Below are positions 1-8,735 of a stretch of DNA of 64,000 nt, one piece after another. Below the pieces are notes generated by a model. It searched no databases, had not been told where the DNA came from, and saw only the letters and a program-made list of their open reading frames with translations. The stretch comes from Rhodospirillum sp. Lineage in GTDB: Bacteria > Pseudomonadota > Alphaproteobacteria > Dongiales > Dongiaceae. The stretch covers positions 1-64,000 of the forward strand of contig PNKY01000014.1 of the NCBI GenBank assembly GCA_013822765.1, given 5' to 3'. The position numbers were made by a program, and so were the translations under genes. Each line of letters starts with the position of its first letter. Position 1 is the first letter of the stretch.

Positions 1-3000
1 CACCCGGATACCGACAACATTCCGGGCAATGAGAACGACCACGGCAAGGGCTCGTTCGAGGACAACCTCGTCTTCGATCTGAAGTTCAAGGCGACCGACC
101 GCGACGACGACACGGTCGAAGGCAAGCTGAGGATCAACGTCGACGACGACAGCCCGAGTGCGGATCTGGTCAAGATCGAGTTCGAGCCGCGCGGCGACGG
201 TGCCCTGGTCCACGACGAGACCAAGGGCGACGACGGCAACGATGATGTTGACGGTCCGCTGACCCAGTTCGATGGCCTCGGCCTCGCCGCGCTCGGGTTC
301 GCGACCACCCCGGTCAATGTCAACCTGAGCGGCGGCGGTGGAAACCCGAACGCGGCCTACGGTGCGGACGGCCCGGGCACGACGGACCTGTCGCTGACCG
401 ATGCGGGCGGTGCTCCGTTCGTCGCGGCTGCGAGCAACCTGTTCGACACCGCGACCGGCGAGCCGATCTTCCTCTACACCGAGGGTGGCCTGGTCGTTGG
501 CCGCGTGGGCAGCGCCGGCTCGGCCGACGCTCTCGGCGAGATCTCGTTTGCCCTCTCGATCGACAACGCCGGGAATCTGTCTGTCGCGCAGTACCGCGCC
601 ATCCAGCACCCGGACGCCACCAACCCCGATGATGCCGTCACGCTGCTGGCGGGCGACGGCGCCTGCGCCGTGGTCCACATCACCGCGAAGGTGACGGACT
701 ACGACGGCGACGCCATCACGGTCACCACGCCCCTCGATGGCAAGGAAGGCCATGGCTCGATCAAGTTCGAGGATGATGGCCCGACGGCGAACGCCGACGA
801 GGACAGCGTCAAGGAATCCGGCCCGACCATTGCCACCGGCAACGTGCTCACCGGCGCCGATGGCGGCCTCGGCAGCGATGTCAACACCGACGACGGCAAG
901 GCGGATAACGCCGGAACCGACGGTCTGAAGTCCTTCGCTTGGACTGACACGGTGGTCGAGGCGGGCGCCGTGGATTACATCCAGGGCACCTATGGCAAGC
1001 TGCATGTGGATGGCAACGGCAACTACAAGTACGAGCTCGACCTCACCGACCCGGACACCAAGGCTCTGACCAAGGGCCAGATCGGCCAGGAAGTCTTCCA
1101 CTACACGATCGAAGACAACGATGGCGACAAGTCCAGCACCACGCTGAAGATCAACGTGGAAGGCTCGAACGAGCCGCCGAAAATCGATCTGGATCCGCAG
1201 GATCCGGAGAACGATGACGAGACGGCGGTGGTGTCGGACGAAGGTCTGAAGGGCGGCAATACGGACAGCGATCCGGTTCCGACCGACGAGACGAACCTGC
1301 CGACCTTCACCGGCCAGCTGGTCGTATCCGATCCGGATCTGCCGGCCGACACGCTCACGGTCGCGATGCAGTCGGGCGCTTTCCCGGCCTGGACTTTCAG
1401 CGACAACCAAGCGGTCACCTGGACGCTGGTCAACGGCCACCTGCTGGAAGGCCGGACGCCCGACAACCTGCTGGCGCTCACGGTCGAGATCACCGCGACC
1501 GCCACGCCGAACACCTACGACTACACGGTGACCCTCCATCAGCCGCTGGATCACCCGATCAACTCGATCGAAGACGAGCTCCAGTTCGGCATCCAGGTGC
1601 GGGTGACCGACAGCACCGGCGAGTTCGACGAGGCGACCCTGACCGTCCAGGTCGAGGACGACAAGCCGAAGATCACGCTGGTCGACGAGTCTCTTGTCCT
1701 CGGCACCGACGAGACGGTTGGCGGCAAGGGCGACTTCGACGATCCGAGTGCGGTCTTCCCGCTGGATGGCGGCGCGTTCGAGGGTGACGAGGCGGCCGCG
1801 GGCGGTGTGCTCGCCGGTCTCGGCACCGTGATCGGCTTCGATAGCGGCAACGGCGCAGCCCTGTTCGACTACAAGGCGGGCGCCGATGGCGAGGACAGCC
1901 ATGCTTATGGCCTGAAGGTCGTCAACGGTGGCTTGACCACGGCGGTCGACACGGAGACCGGCCATGCAGTCCAGCTGGTCGATGTCGGCGGCGGCGTCAT
2001 CGAAGGCCGGACGGTGGGCAGCAACCTGCTGGTTCTTGCCTTCACGATCAATGCCACCACCGGCGCCGTCGAGATGGCGCAGTATCGCGCCGTCAATCAC
2101 GGCACCGACCAGCCGGCCAGCTATCCGGACGAGGTTACCTACCTCAATACCGGCAACCTCGGCGTCCTGTCTGTCACGCTTGAAGTGACCGACAAGGACG
2201 GGGACAAGGAGACGGCCGAGCGCGACATCAGCCACAGCATCAGTATCGACGACGACGGTCCGAAGGCTGACCTGATCAAGCTTGAGGTCGACAAGGGCGG
2301 CGACGGCAAGCTCGTCCATGACGAGACGGCCGGCGTGCAGAATGGCGGCAATGGCTCCGGCGCTACGGATCCGGACGCCAGCGGTCAGGATGAGGACGAC
2401 GTGGCTTCGCGTCCGGCCGAGTTTGCCGCGCTGGAAGGCGCCAATCCGCTGCTGGTTCCGGTCGGCTATGCCTCTGTCGCGGTCAACATCGACCTGAGCG
2501 GCGGCGGTGCCAATCCGAATGCAGCCTACGGCTCCGACGGCCCGGGCACGACGACCGTTGTCTTGACCGACGGCGCGGGCGACGCGTTCATCGGCCAGCA
2601 GTCGACGCTGTTCGACACCGCGACCGGCCAGGCGATCTTCCTCTTCACCGAGGGCAGCTTGGTGGTCGGTCGCGTCGGCGGCGTGGGCGGTCAAATCGCC
2701 TTCGCTCTGTCGATCGACGGCAACTCGCTCGATGTCGCGCAGTATCGCGCCATCCAGCACCCGAACACCGGCACCGACGACGAGTCCGTGACGCTGCTCG
2801 GCGTCAGCACCCAGTTCTCCTCGCTCGTGTTCGCCAAGATCATTGTGACGGACGACGACGGTGACTCGGTCAGCAAGCTGGTGCCGTTCGACGGCTACGA
2901 GGGCCACCCGGCCATCGTCTTCCAGGATGACGGCCCGACGGCGGTTGCCGATACGGACAGCGTCCAGGACGGCAGCGACGACCTGGCCGCGACCGGCAAC

Positions 3001-6000
3001 GTCGTGACCGGCAAGGAAGCCGACAACTACGATCCGAACCAGAGCACCGACGACAACCTCGATGACGGCAAGGCCGACACCCTCGGTACCGACGGGTTCG
3101 GCAGTATCAGCTGGGCTGATCCGACCGAGGCTGGCGGCGTCGACAAGGACGGCGTGATCCAGGGCAAGTACGGCAAGCTGCTCGTCGACGATGACGGCGG
3201 CTACCGCTACGAGCTCGATGTGAACGATCCGGACACCAAGGCCCTGAATAGCGGCCAGTTCGACACCGAGGTCTTCAACTACACCATCAAGGACGGTGAC
3301 GGCGATACGGCCTCGACCACGCTGACCATCAAGGTGGAGGGCAACAGTAGCCCGCCGACCATCGACTTCTTCCCGAACGATCCGAACGTGAAGAACGGCT
3401 CCGCGGTCGTGTCGGACGAAGGCCTGACGGGCGGCAACAAGGACGGCACGCCGGCCGGCGACAACACGGACAGTGCGGCCGCATCCGGTTCCTTCGTGGT
3501 GAACGACGCGGATGTGGGCGAGACCCTCACCGTGAAGCTCTCCACCGACAGCTTGCCCGCCTTGAAGTTTGGCGGCGTTGACGTCGTGTGGTCGGTCGAT
3601 GGCCCGGACAACCATGTGATCCATGGCAAGACCGGTGGCACCGACGCGATCACCATCACGATCTCGAAGGTCGACAACAACAACTACAACTACAGCGTCA
3701 ACCTGATTAAACCGCTGGATCATCCGGTGGCCAATGCGGAGGACGAGGTCAACTTCTCGGTCAAGGTCACGGTCAACGACACGACCGGCGGCACGGACAG
3801 CGCTCTCCTCAACATCCAGGTGGAGGACGACCAGCCGATCAACAACGACGTCACCATCAGCAAGACGGTGGTTGAAGATGGCCTGCCGACCGGCAACGGC
3901 GGCGGTGTCACAACTGCGGTCTTCACGGCTGCTCAGCTGGCGACGCTGGTAAGTGCAGGTGCGGACACGCCGCTCTCGATCAAGCTGAACAGCGGGATTG
4001 ACAACGTCGACTCCGGCCTGGACTCGAAGGGCTTCAACATCGTCTACGACGTGATCAGTGCAACGCAGGTCAACGGCGTGGCCGATGGCCGCACAGTGTT
4101 CACGATCATCGAGAGCCCGGCCGGCACATTCACCTTCACGCTGCTTGATCAAGTCGATCACACGCCGCTGGCAAGCGGCGGCGGCGACGCCGAGACCATC
4201 TCGTTGAGCCTTGCCGGCGTGTTCACCGCAACCGACTTCGATAAGGACTCGGTGGTGATCAATGGTGGCGCGACCGTCGTCATCGAGAACGACATCCCGC
4301 AGAACAACAGTGCGACGTTGTCCGGGACCGTGTTCGAGGATGGCCTAACGGGCCTGTCGACGGGCATCGGTGGCGGTGCGACCTCAGTCCAGTTCACGAA
4401 CGCTCAACTATCAGGGCTGGTGGACGTGGGCGCTGACGAGCCCCTCACGGTGAAACTGAACGCGGGCATCGACAACGTGAATACCGGCCTGGACTCGAAG
4501 GGTGCCGATATCTTCTTCGACTATGTGGACGCGACACACGTCAACGGCGTTGCCGATGGCCGGACCGTGTTCACAATCGTGGAGAGCCCGGCGGGCACGT
4601 TCACCGTCACGCTGTTGGATCAGATCGACCACACGCCGTTGAACAGCGGTGGCGGTGACAACGAGACCATCTCGCTGAGCCTCGCTAACGTCTTCACGGC
4701 GACCGACTTCGACGGCGATCAAATCGTCATCGACGCGGGTGCATCGGTCACCATCAACAACGACGTGCCGGTGGCGAATGTCCTGACCAAGTCCATCGTG
4801 GCCAATGCCGGTGTCGACACCAACCTGATGGTGATCCTGGACATCTCCGGCTCGATGGACGAACCCTCGGGCATGGAAGGCCTCGACAAGCTCCAGGCGG
4901 CGATTGCATCGGTGAAGGAACTGATCGAGCAATATGACGCCCTGGGCCAGGTCAAGGTCCGCATCGTGACCTTCAGCACCAACGCGTCGGAACAGGGCGC
5001 CGTGTGGATGACGGTCGACCAGGCCAGGACGTTCCTGAACACCCTGCTAGACAACGATGGGCTGACGAACTACGACGAGGCCCTTGAAGACGCGATGAAT
5101 GCGTTCCCCGATAGCGGCAAGATCGTCGGCGCGCAGAACGTGGCCTACTTCCTGTCCGACGGCAATCCGAACCAGCCTGACGGGGACGCGGGCATCAACG
5201 GGACCGAAGAAACTGCTTGGATCAATTTCCTGAAGGCCAACGACATCAACTCGTTTGCCCTCGGCTTCGGAGAACCGGGCGATGTCAACCAGAGCAATAT
5301 CGACCCGATCGCCTACAACGGTAAGACCGAGACCAACACCAACGGCCAGGTGATCACCGACCTCAACCTCCTGACCGCCACCTTGGTCTCGACCGTCACG
5401 CCGCCGGTCAACGGCAACGTCAAGACCGATGGCGGCAACGGCATCGGCGCCGATGAGCCGGGCATTGTCAGCCAGGTCACCTTCGGCGGGAACACGTTCG
5501 TGTTCAACGGCACGAACAGCATCACGCGCACGACCGGTTCCCTGGCCTTCGTCGTCAGCGGTGGAGGCACGATCCTCACCTTCTCGACGCCGAATGGAAC
5601 GCTGCAGATCAACATGAGCACGGGCGCCTACACCTATGCCCTGCTGGCCGACGCGGCCGCCAACGATCAGTTCGGTTACACCTTGACCGACTTCGACGGC
5701 GACAGCGCCACCAACACTCTGCAGATCACCGCATCGGTGACCGACATCGCCCCGATCGTTCGGGACGACATCATCATCGCCGGCAATGACGACGGCGGCG
5801 GCAAGGAGACCATCGTTGTTCCGGCGGCGGCGTTGCTGTGGAACGACAGCGATGCGAACGGTGACGCCATCACTGTCAGCGCCACCTTTACGAACGTCTC
5901 CGACCTGAGCAGCGTCACGCTGGGCAGCGGCAACGTCTCGATCGAGGACAATTCCGGCGGAGGCACCTTCACCTACACCGGCACCGCCAACGGCAAGTCG

Positions 6001-6567
6001 GACACTGGCAACGTGATCGTTGATCGCAGCCAGGAGGGTGACGATCCGCTGGACGGCAATGGCCTCGACAACATCATCACCAGCGACAGCAGCGACGATG
6101 AGCTGAACGGCTACGAAGGCAATGACGTGCTCCTGGGCAATGGCGGCCAGGACGAGTTGAATGGCGGCAGCGGCAGGGATTGGCTTGTTGGCGGCGACGG
6201 CAACGACACCATGACCGGCGGTGCCGGCAATGACCTGATCGATGTCAGCCAAGGCAACTTCGATATCGTCCGGTATGAGTCGAAACTTGACGGTCAGGAC
6301 GTGATCAACGGGTTCGACAACGCCGGTGGCACGGGCGCGCAGGACTTCATCGACCTGGACCCGTTGTTCGATAGCCTGAGCATCGGCGCTGGAAGCCGCA
6401 GCGCTCTGGTGGACATCTCGACATCCGGTGGCAACACGATCGTGAAGGTCGATGTCGATGGAGTGGCCGGATTTACCGCCGGCGACCTCCAGATCACGAT
6501 CCTTGGCGTCACGAGTGGCATCACGAAGGGTACTGCCGCGACCGACGACATCCAGCTCGGAAGCTAG
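1..6567 (+). CDS. Giant RTX/T1SS adhesin with VWA domain (5' end outside window)
   Basis: The reading frame is open from base 1 to the TAG at 6565-6567, so this is the last 2188 residues of a longer surface protein; the ATG at 505 is internal. At least eight repeat modules of the T1SS-143/VCBS-like type are seen. Each begins with an acidic DD(G/K/Q/S)P or ND(I/V)P junction, near bases 148, 769, 1654, 2251, 2926, 3823, 4286 and 4757. A von Willebrand A domain follows (about 4800-5380) with an intact MIDAS: DISGS at 4840-4854, a TNYDEAL loop, and LSDGNPN near 5152. Two further beta-sandwich-like segments, GGxGxD-type RTX nonapeptides (about 6045-6240) and a C-terminal secretion region end the protein. 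It is acidic and should fold on calcium binding outside the cell. The secretion genes at 8736-14260 are the likely exporter. The N-terminal retention region cannot be seen. Confidence 0.93.
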   Translation, partial: HPDTDNIPGNENDHGKGSFEDNLVFDLKFKATDRDDDTVEGKLRINVDDDSPSADLVKIEFEPRGDGALVHDETKGDDGNDDVDGPLTQFDGLGLAALGFATTPVNVNLSGGGGNPNAAYGADGPGTTDLSLTDAGGAPFVAAASNLFDTATGEPIFLYTEGGLVVGRVGSAGSADALGEISFALSIDNAGNLSVAQYRAIQHPDATNPDDAVTLLAGDGACAVVHITAKVTDYDGDAITVTTPLDGKEGHGSIKFEDDGPTANADEDSVKESGPTIATGNVLTGADGGLGSDVNTDDGKADNAGTDGLKSFAWTDTVVEAGAVDYIQGTYGKLHVDGNGNYKYELDLTDPDTKALTKGQIGQEVFHYTIEDNDGDKSSTTLKINVEGSNEPPKIDLDPQDPENDDETAVVSDEGLKGGNTDSDPVPTDETNLPTFTGQLVVSDPDLPADTLTVAMQSGAFPAWTFSDNQAVTWTLVNGHLLEGRTPDNLLALTVEITATATPNTYDYTVTLHQPLDHPINSIEDELQFGIQVRVTDSTGEFDEATLTVQVEDDKPKITLVDESLVLGTDETVGGKGDFDDPSAVFPLDGGAFEGDEAAAGGVLAGLGTVIGFDSGNGAALFDYKAGADGEDSHAYGLKVVNGGLTTAVDTETGHAVQLVDVGGGVIEGRTVGSNLLVLAFTINATTGAVEMAQYRAVNHGTDQPASYPDEVTYLNTGNLGVLSVTLEVTDKDGDKETAERDISHSISIDDDGPKADLIKLEVDKGGDGKLVHDETAGVQNGGNGSGATDPDASGQDEDDVASRPAEFAALEGANPLLVPVGYASVAVNIDLSGGGANPNAAYGSDGPGTTTVVLTDGAGDAFIGQQSTLFDTATGQAIFLFTEGSLVVGRVGGVGGQIAFALSIDGNSLDVAQYRAIQHPNTGTDDESVTLLGVSTQFSSLVFAKIIVTDDDGDSVSKLVPFDGYEGHPAIVFQDDGPTAVADTDSVQDGSDDLAATGNVVTGKEADNYDPNQSTDDNLDDGKADTLGTDGFGSISWADPTEAGGVDKDGVIQGKYGKLLVDDDGGYRYELDVNDPDTKALNSGQFDTEVFNYTIKDGDGDTASTTLTIKVEGNSSPPTIDFFPNDPNVKNGSAVVSDEGLTGGNKDGTPAGDNTDSAAASGSFVVNDADVGETLTVKLSTDSLPALKFGGVDVVWSVDGPDNHVIHGKTGGTDAITITISKVDNNNYNYSVNLIKPLDHPVANAEDEVNFSVKVTVNDTTGGTDSALLNIQVEDDQPINNDVTISKTVVEDGLPTGNGGGVTTAVFTAAQLATLVSAGADTPLSIKLNSGIDNVDSGLDSKGFNIVYDVISATQVNGVADGRTVFTIIESPAGTFTFTLLDQVDHTPLASGGGDAETISLSLAGVFTATDFDKDSVVINGGATVVIENDIPQNNSATLSGTVFEDGLTGLSTGIGGGATSVQFTNAQLSGLVDVGADEPLTVKLNAGIDNVNTGLDSKGADIFFDYVDATHVNGVADGRTVFTIVESPAGTFTVTLLDQIDHTPLNSGGGDNETISLSLANVFTATDFDGDQIVIDAGASVTINNDVPVANVLTKSIVANAGVDTNLMVILDISGSMDEPSGMEGLDKLQAAIASVKELIEQYDALGQVKVRIVTFSTNASEQGAVWMTVDQARTFLNTLLDNDGLTNYDEALEDAMNAFPDSGKIVGAQNVAYFLSDGNPNQPDGDAGINGTEETAWINFLKANDINSFALGFGEPGDVNQSNIDPIAYNGKTETNTNGQVITDLNLLTATLVSTVTPPVNGNVKTDGGNGIGADEPGIVSQVTFGGNTFVFNGTNSITRTTGSLAFVVSGGGTILTFSTPNGTLQINMSTGAYTYALLADAAANDQFGYTLTDFDGDSATNTLQITASVTDIAPIVRDDIIIAGNDDGGGKETIVVPAAALLWNDSDANGDAITVSATFTNVSDLSSVTLGSGNVSIEDNSGGGTFTYTGTANGKSDTGNVIVDRSQEGDDPLDGNGLDNIITSDSSDDELNGYEGNDVLLGNGGQDELNGGSGRDWLVGGDGNDTMTGGAGNDLIDVSQGNFDIVRYESKLDGQDVINGFDNAGGTGAQDFIDLDPLFDSLSIGAGSRSALVDISTSGGNTIVKVDVDGVAGFTAGDLQITILGVTSGITKGTAATDDIQLGS

Positions 6568-6632
6568 CGTGTCCGATTACTAAAATTCGAGCCGATAACC
6601 GCAAAAGTTCGGCACGAAACTGGATCAAACTA

Positions 6633-6662
6633 GGAGGGGCGCTTTCATCGAAGCGCCCCTCC
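6633..6662 (+). other. 12-bp perfect hairpin without T-tract
   Basis: GGAGGGGCGCTT (6633-6644) and AAGCGCCCCTCC (6651-6662) are perfectly complementary around a 6-base loop. No run of T follows, so it is not a standard intrinsic terminator. It could protect the 3' end of the adhesin mRNA or back up the next hairpin. Confidence 0.6.
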
Positions 6663-6695
6663 GGTGATCTCAAAGTTACTCTTGGGGAAGAGCAC

Positions 6696-6722
6696 AGGGC
6701 GCCTTCGGGCGCCCTCTTTTTT
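6696..6722 (+). terminator. Intrinsic terminator after the adhesin
   Basis: AGGGCGCC (6696-6703), a TTCG tetraloop, and GGCGCCCT (6708-6715) are followed by C and a run of six T (6717-6722). This is a textbook rho-independent terminator that separates the adhesin from the methyltransferase gene. Confidence 0.9.
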
Positions 6723-6898
6723 GCTGGAAAATCCGGTAATTAGGGGTGCTGCTTTAGGCGATGTTCAAGCTTGGCCGGCAGGCTGGGCTTTGACCGCGGG
6801 GGGTGTTTCGTGGCATTAACCACGCCGCCGCCGAGTGCGGCGACGGGCCGTGGTGTGCTGAGGGGTCTAAACGCCGCAGGCTATATTCTGGGGGGATC

Positions 6899-8461
6899 AT
6901 GGAGTCCGACTGGTCACAAGGCTACGTCACCGAAGTCCTCTACACCGAGCATTTCTTCCGCGAGCTGTCGCCGGCGTGGCTGAACTACGTCGCCACCATC
7001 AACGGCTGCCAGCCGCGGCCGCTCGATCCCGGCTTCACCTACATGGAGCTCGGCTGCGGCCTGGGCCAGACCGTGACGCTGCTGGCCGGCGCGCATCCGC
7101 AAGGCCGCTTCTTCGGCGTCGATTTCAATCCCGCGCACGTCGACTGGGCGCGGCGCTATGCGGCCTCCGCCGGCATCGGCAATGTCGAGTTCCTCGAGCG
7201 CAGCTTTCTCGACCTGAGCGCGCAGGAAGTGCCGGAGTGCGACTTCATCGTGCTACACGGCGTCTATGCCTGGGTCAGCGCCGAGGTGCGCGCCGGCATC
7301 CAGCGCATCATCCGCGAACGGCTGAAGCCCGGCGGCCTGGTCTACAACAGCTATAACTGCCTCCCGGGTTGGGCGGCCGACAGCCCGCTGCAGAAACTGA
7401 TCCTGGAAACCTCGAAGCACCTCTCGGGCGACGCGACCCAGCGCACGCAGGCGGCGCTGAAATCGGTCGAGGAGCTGGTCGGCGCCAAGTTCGGCTACTT
7501 CGCCGTGACCCCGACCGCCGGCAAGATGGCCGCCAAGATGTCGGAGCGCAACGCCAATTACCTGGCGCACGAGTTCCTGAACGAGCATTGGACGCCGTTC
7601 TACAGCTCCGACGTCGCCGACGAGATGTCGAACGCCAAGCTCAACTTCGTCGGCTCCGCGACCCTGGCCGAGAACCACCTGGAGCTGCTGGGCGGCGACG
7701 ACCTGCAGGCCAAGGTGAAGGCCCAGCCGACCCAGCGCCTGCGCCAGCTGTTCCAGGACCTGGCGCAGAACCAGCGCTTCCGCCGCGACGTGTTCGTGCG
7801 CGGCCATGCCCAGCTCAACCGCGCCGGCATCGTGCGCAACATGGAAAACCAAGCGTTTGGCGCGCTGCGCGACCTCAAGAACGTCACCAACGTCGCCAAG
7901 GTCGCGCGTGGCGAGGTGAAGTTCGACGAGAAGGCCTTCCCTGCGCTCAAGGAATCGCTGCAGCAGGGGACCTGGTCGGTCGGGGACCTGCGCAAGGAGA
8001 TGCTGGCGCGCAAGCTGACGCATCTCGACGTCGAGCGCACCATGACGCTGATGGCCGCCACCGGCATCGCGGTTCCGTGCGCCATGTCGAGCCGTCCCGC
8101 GCCGATGCCGGAGAACCCCAAGCAGATCAAGATCCCGCTCGCCACCAACCGCGCGCTGATGAAGCGCATGGTCGACAACCTGGCGCCGGGCAACCTGGTC
8201 TCGACCCTGGCCGGCAACGCGCTCAGCATTGACCCGATTTATGCCGTAATCCTGTCCCAGGCATCGCAGTCCTGGAAGGACAAGGCGGAACTGAAGGAGC
8301 GATTGATGGGCGAGGTGAAACGCCGCCGCATTCGCTTCAGCAAGCCGGCCAAGGAAGAAAAACCGCAGGACGACAACGAACGCGCCGCCCAGTTCTTCGA
8401 TCGGTTCTGGGCTGACGAGGCGCCGGTGCTGCATCGCCTGGGGGTCATCGAGTTGGCGTAG
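6899..8461 (+). CDS. Class I SAM-dependent methyltransferase with regulatory domain
   Basis: This 520-residue protein has a Rossmann methyltransferase domain in the first 170 residues. Motif I is ELGCGLGQT (about residues 46-54), the acidic end of strand 2 is in GVDFNPAHVDWARRYA, and motif IV is around DFIVLHGVYAWV. The remaining 350 residues resemble the methyltransferase regulatory domain (MethyTransf_Reg type). The frame is open from 6803, but the ATG at 6899 is preferred because it follows a GGGGGGA sequence and gives the expected MESDWSQGY-type start. The substrate is unknown. It sits alone between the adhesin and its exporter on the same strand. A role in modifying the adhesin or a surface glycan is only an inference from position. 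Confidence 0.85.
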   Translation: MESDWSQGYVTEVLYTEHFFRELSPAWLNYVATINGCQPRPLDPGFTYMELGCGLGQTVTLLAGAHPQGRFFGVDFNPAHVDWARRYAASAGIGNVEFLERSFLDLSAQEVPECDFIVLHGVYAWVSAEVRAGIQRIIRERLKPGGLVYNSYNCLPGWAADSPLQKLILETSKHLSGDATQRTQAALKSVEELVGAKFGYFAVTPTAGKMAAKMSERNANYLAHEFLNEHWTPFYSSDVADEMSNAKLNFVGSATLAENHLELLGGDDLQAKVKAQPTQRLRQLFQDLAQNQRFRRDVFVRGHAQLNRAGIVRNMENQAFGALRDLKNVTNVAKVARGEVKFDEKAFPALKESLQQGTWSVGDLRKEMLARKLTHLDVERTMTLMAATGIAVPCAMSSRPAPMPENPKQIKIPLATNRALMKRMVDNLAPGNLVSTLAGNALSIDPIYAVILSQASQSWKDKAELKERLMGEVKRRRIRFSKPAKEEKPQDDNERAAQFFDRFWADEAPVLHRLGVIELA

Positions 8462-8654
8462 GATTGCCGCAGGATCTGGGCAGGGGTCGGAATCCGAGCG
8501 GATTGTGCGCGTCGTCGCTGAACGGGAAGAGGGCATGGGTATACTGATTGGCATAGGCCACGAGGCGGGCTTGCGCCCGAGGCCGCCTAGGGACGACTTC
8601 TGGGAGGCTGCCGGGGCGCCGGATTGCGTGTCCCGCGCGCTCGCCCGGACCCCA

Positions 8655-8683
8655 TTGGCCAGCGGGATTAACGAGAATATAAC
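8655..8683 (+). promoter_or_regulatory. Predicted sigma-70 promoter of the exporter operon
   Basis: TTGGCC (8655-8660), a 17-base spacer and TATAAC (8678-8683) form a good housekeeping-type promoter. It lies about 50 bases before the ABC exporter start. Its position argues against a gene in 8505-8729. Confidence 0.6.
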
Positions 8684-8735
8684 CTTAAATATGCAGTACT
8701 TGCGCAGTATTGCAGAAAACCGGGCTTAGGATCAC

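Larger units (their letters stand above)
6568..6898. other. Adhesin-methyltransferase intergenic region
   Basis: This is 331 bases without a convincing gene. It holds two hairpins (6633-6662 and 6696-6722, listed separately). After them comes a stretch where the methyltransferase frame stays open upstream of its likely start, but without similarity to the start of that family. No clear sigma-70 promoter was found. Confidence 0.6.

Noticed and set aside
5047..6252. 401-codon minus-strand frame inside the adhesin gene
   Set aside because: Low-complexity Val/Ala/Asp composition mirrors the adhesin codons; the plus strand encodes the VWA and RTX motifs.
7253..8554. 433-codon minus-strand frame over the methyltransferase gene
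   Set aside because: Shadow frame; the plus-strand methyltransferase has clear SAM motifs.
8505..8729. 74-codon plus-strand frame before the ABC exporter
   Set aside because: No ribosome site or family resemblance, and a good promoter (8655-8683) lies inside it.
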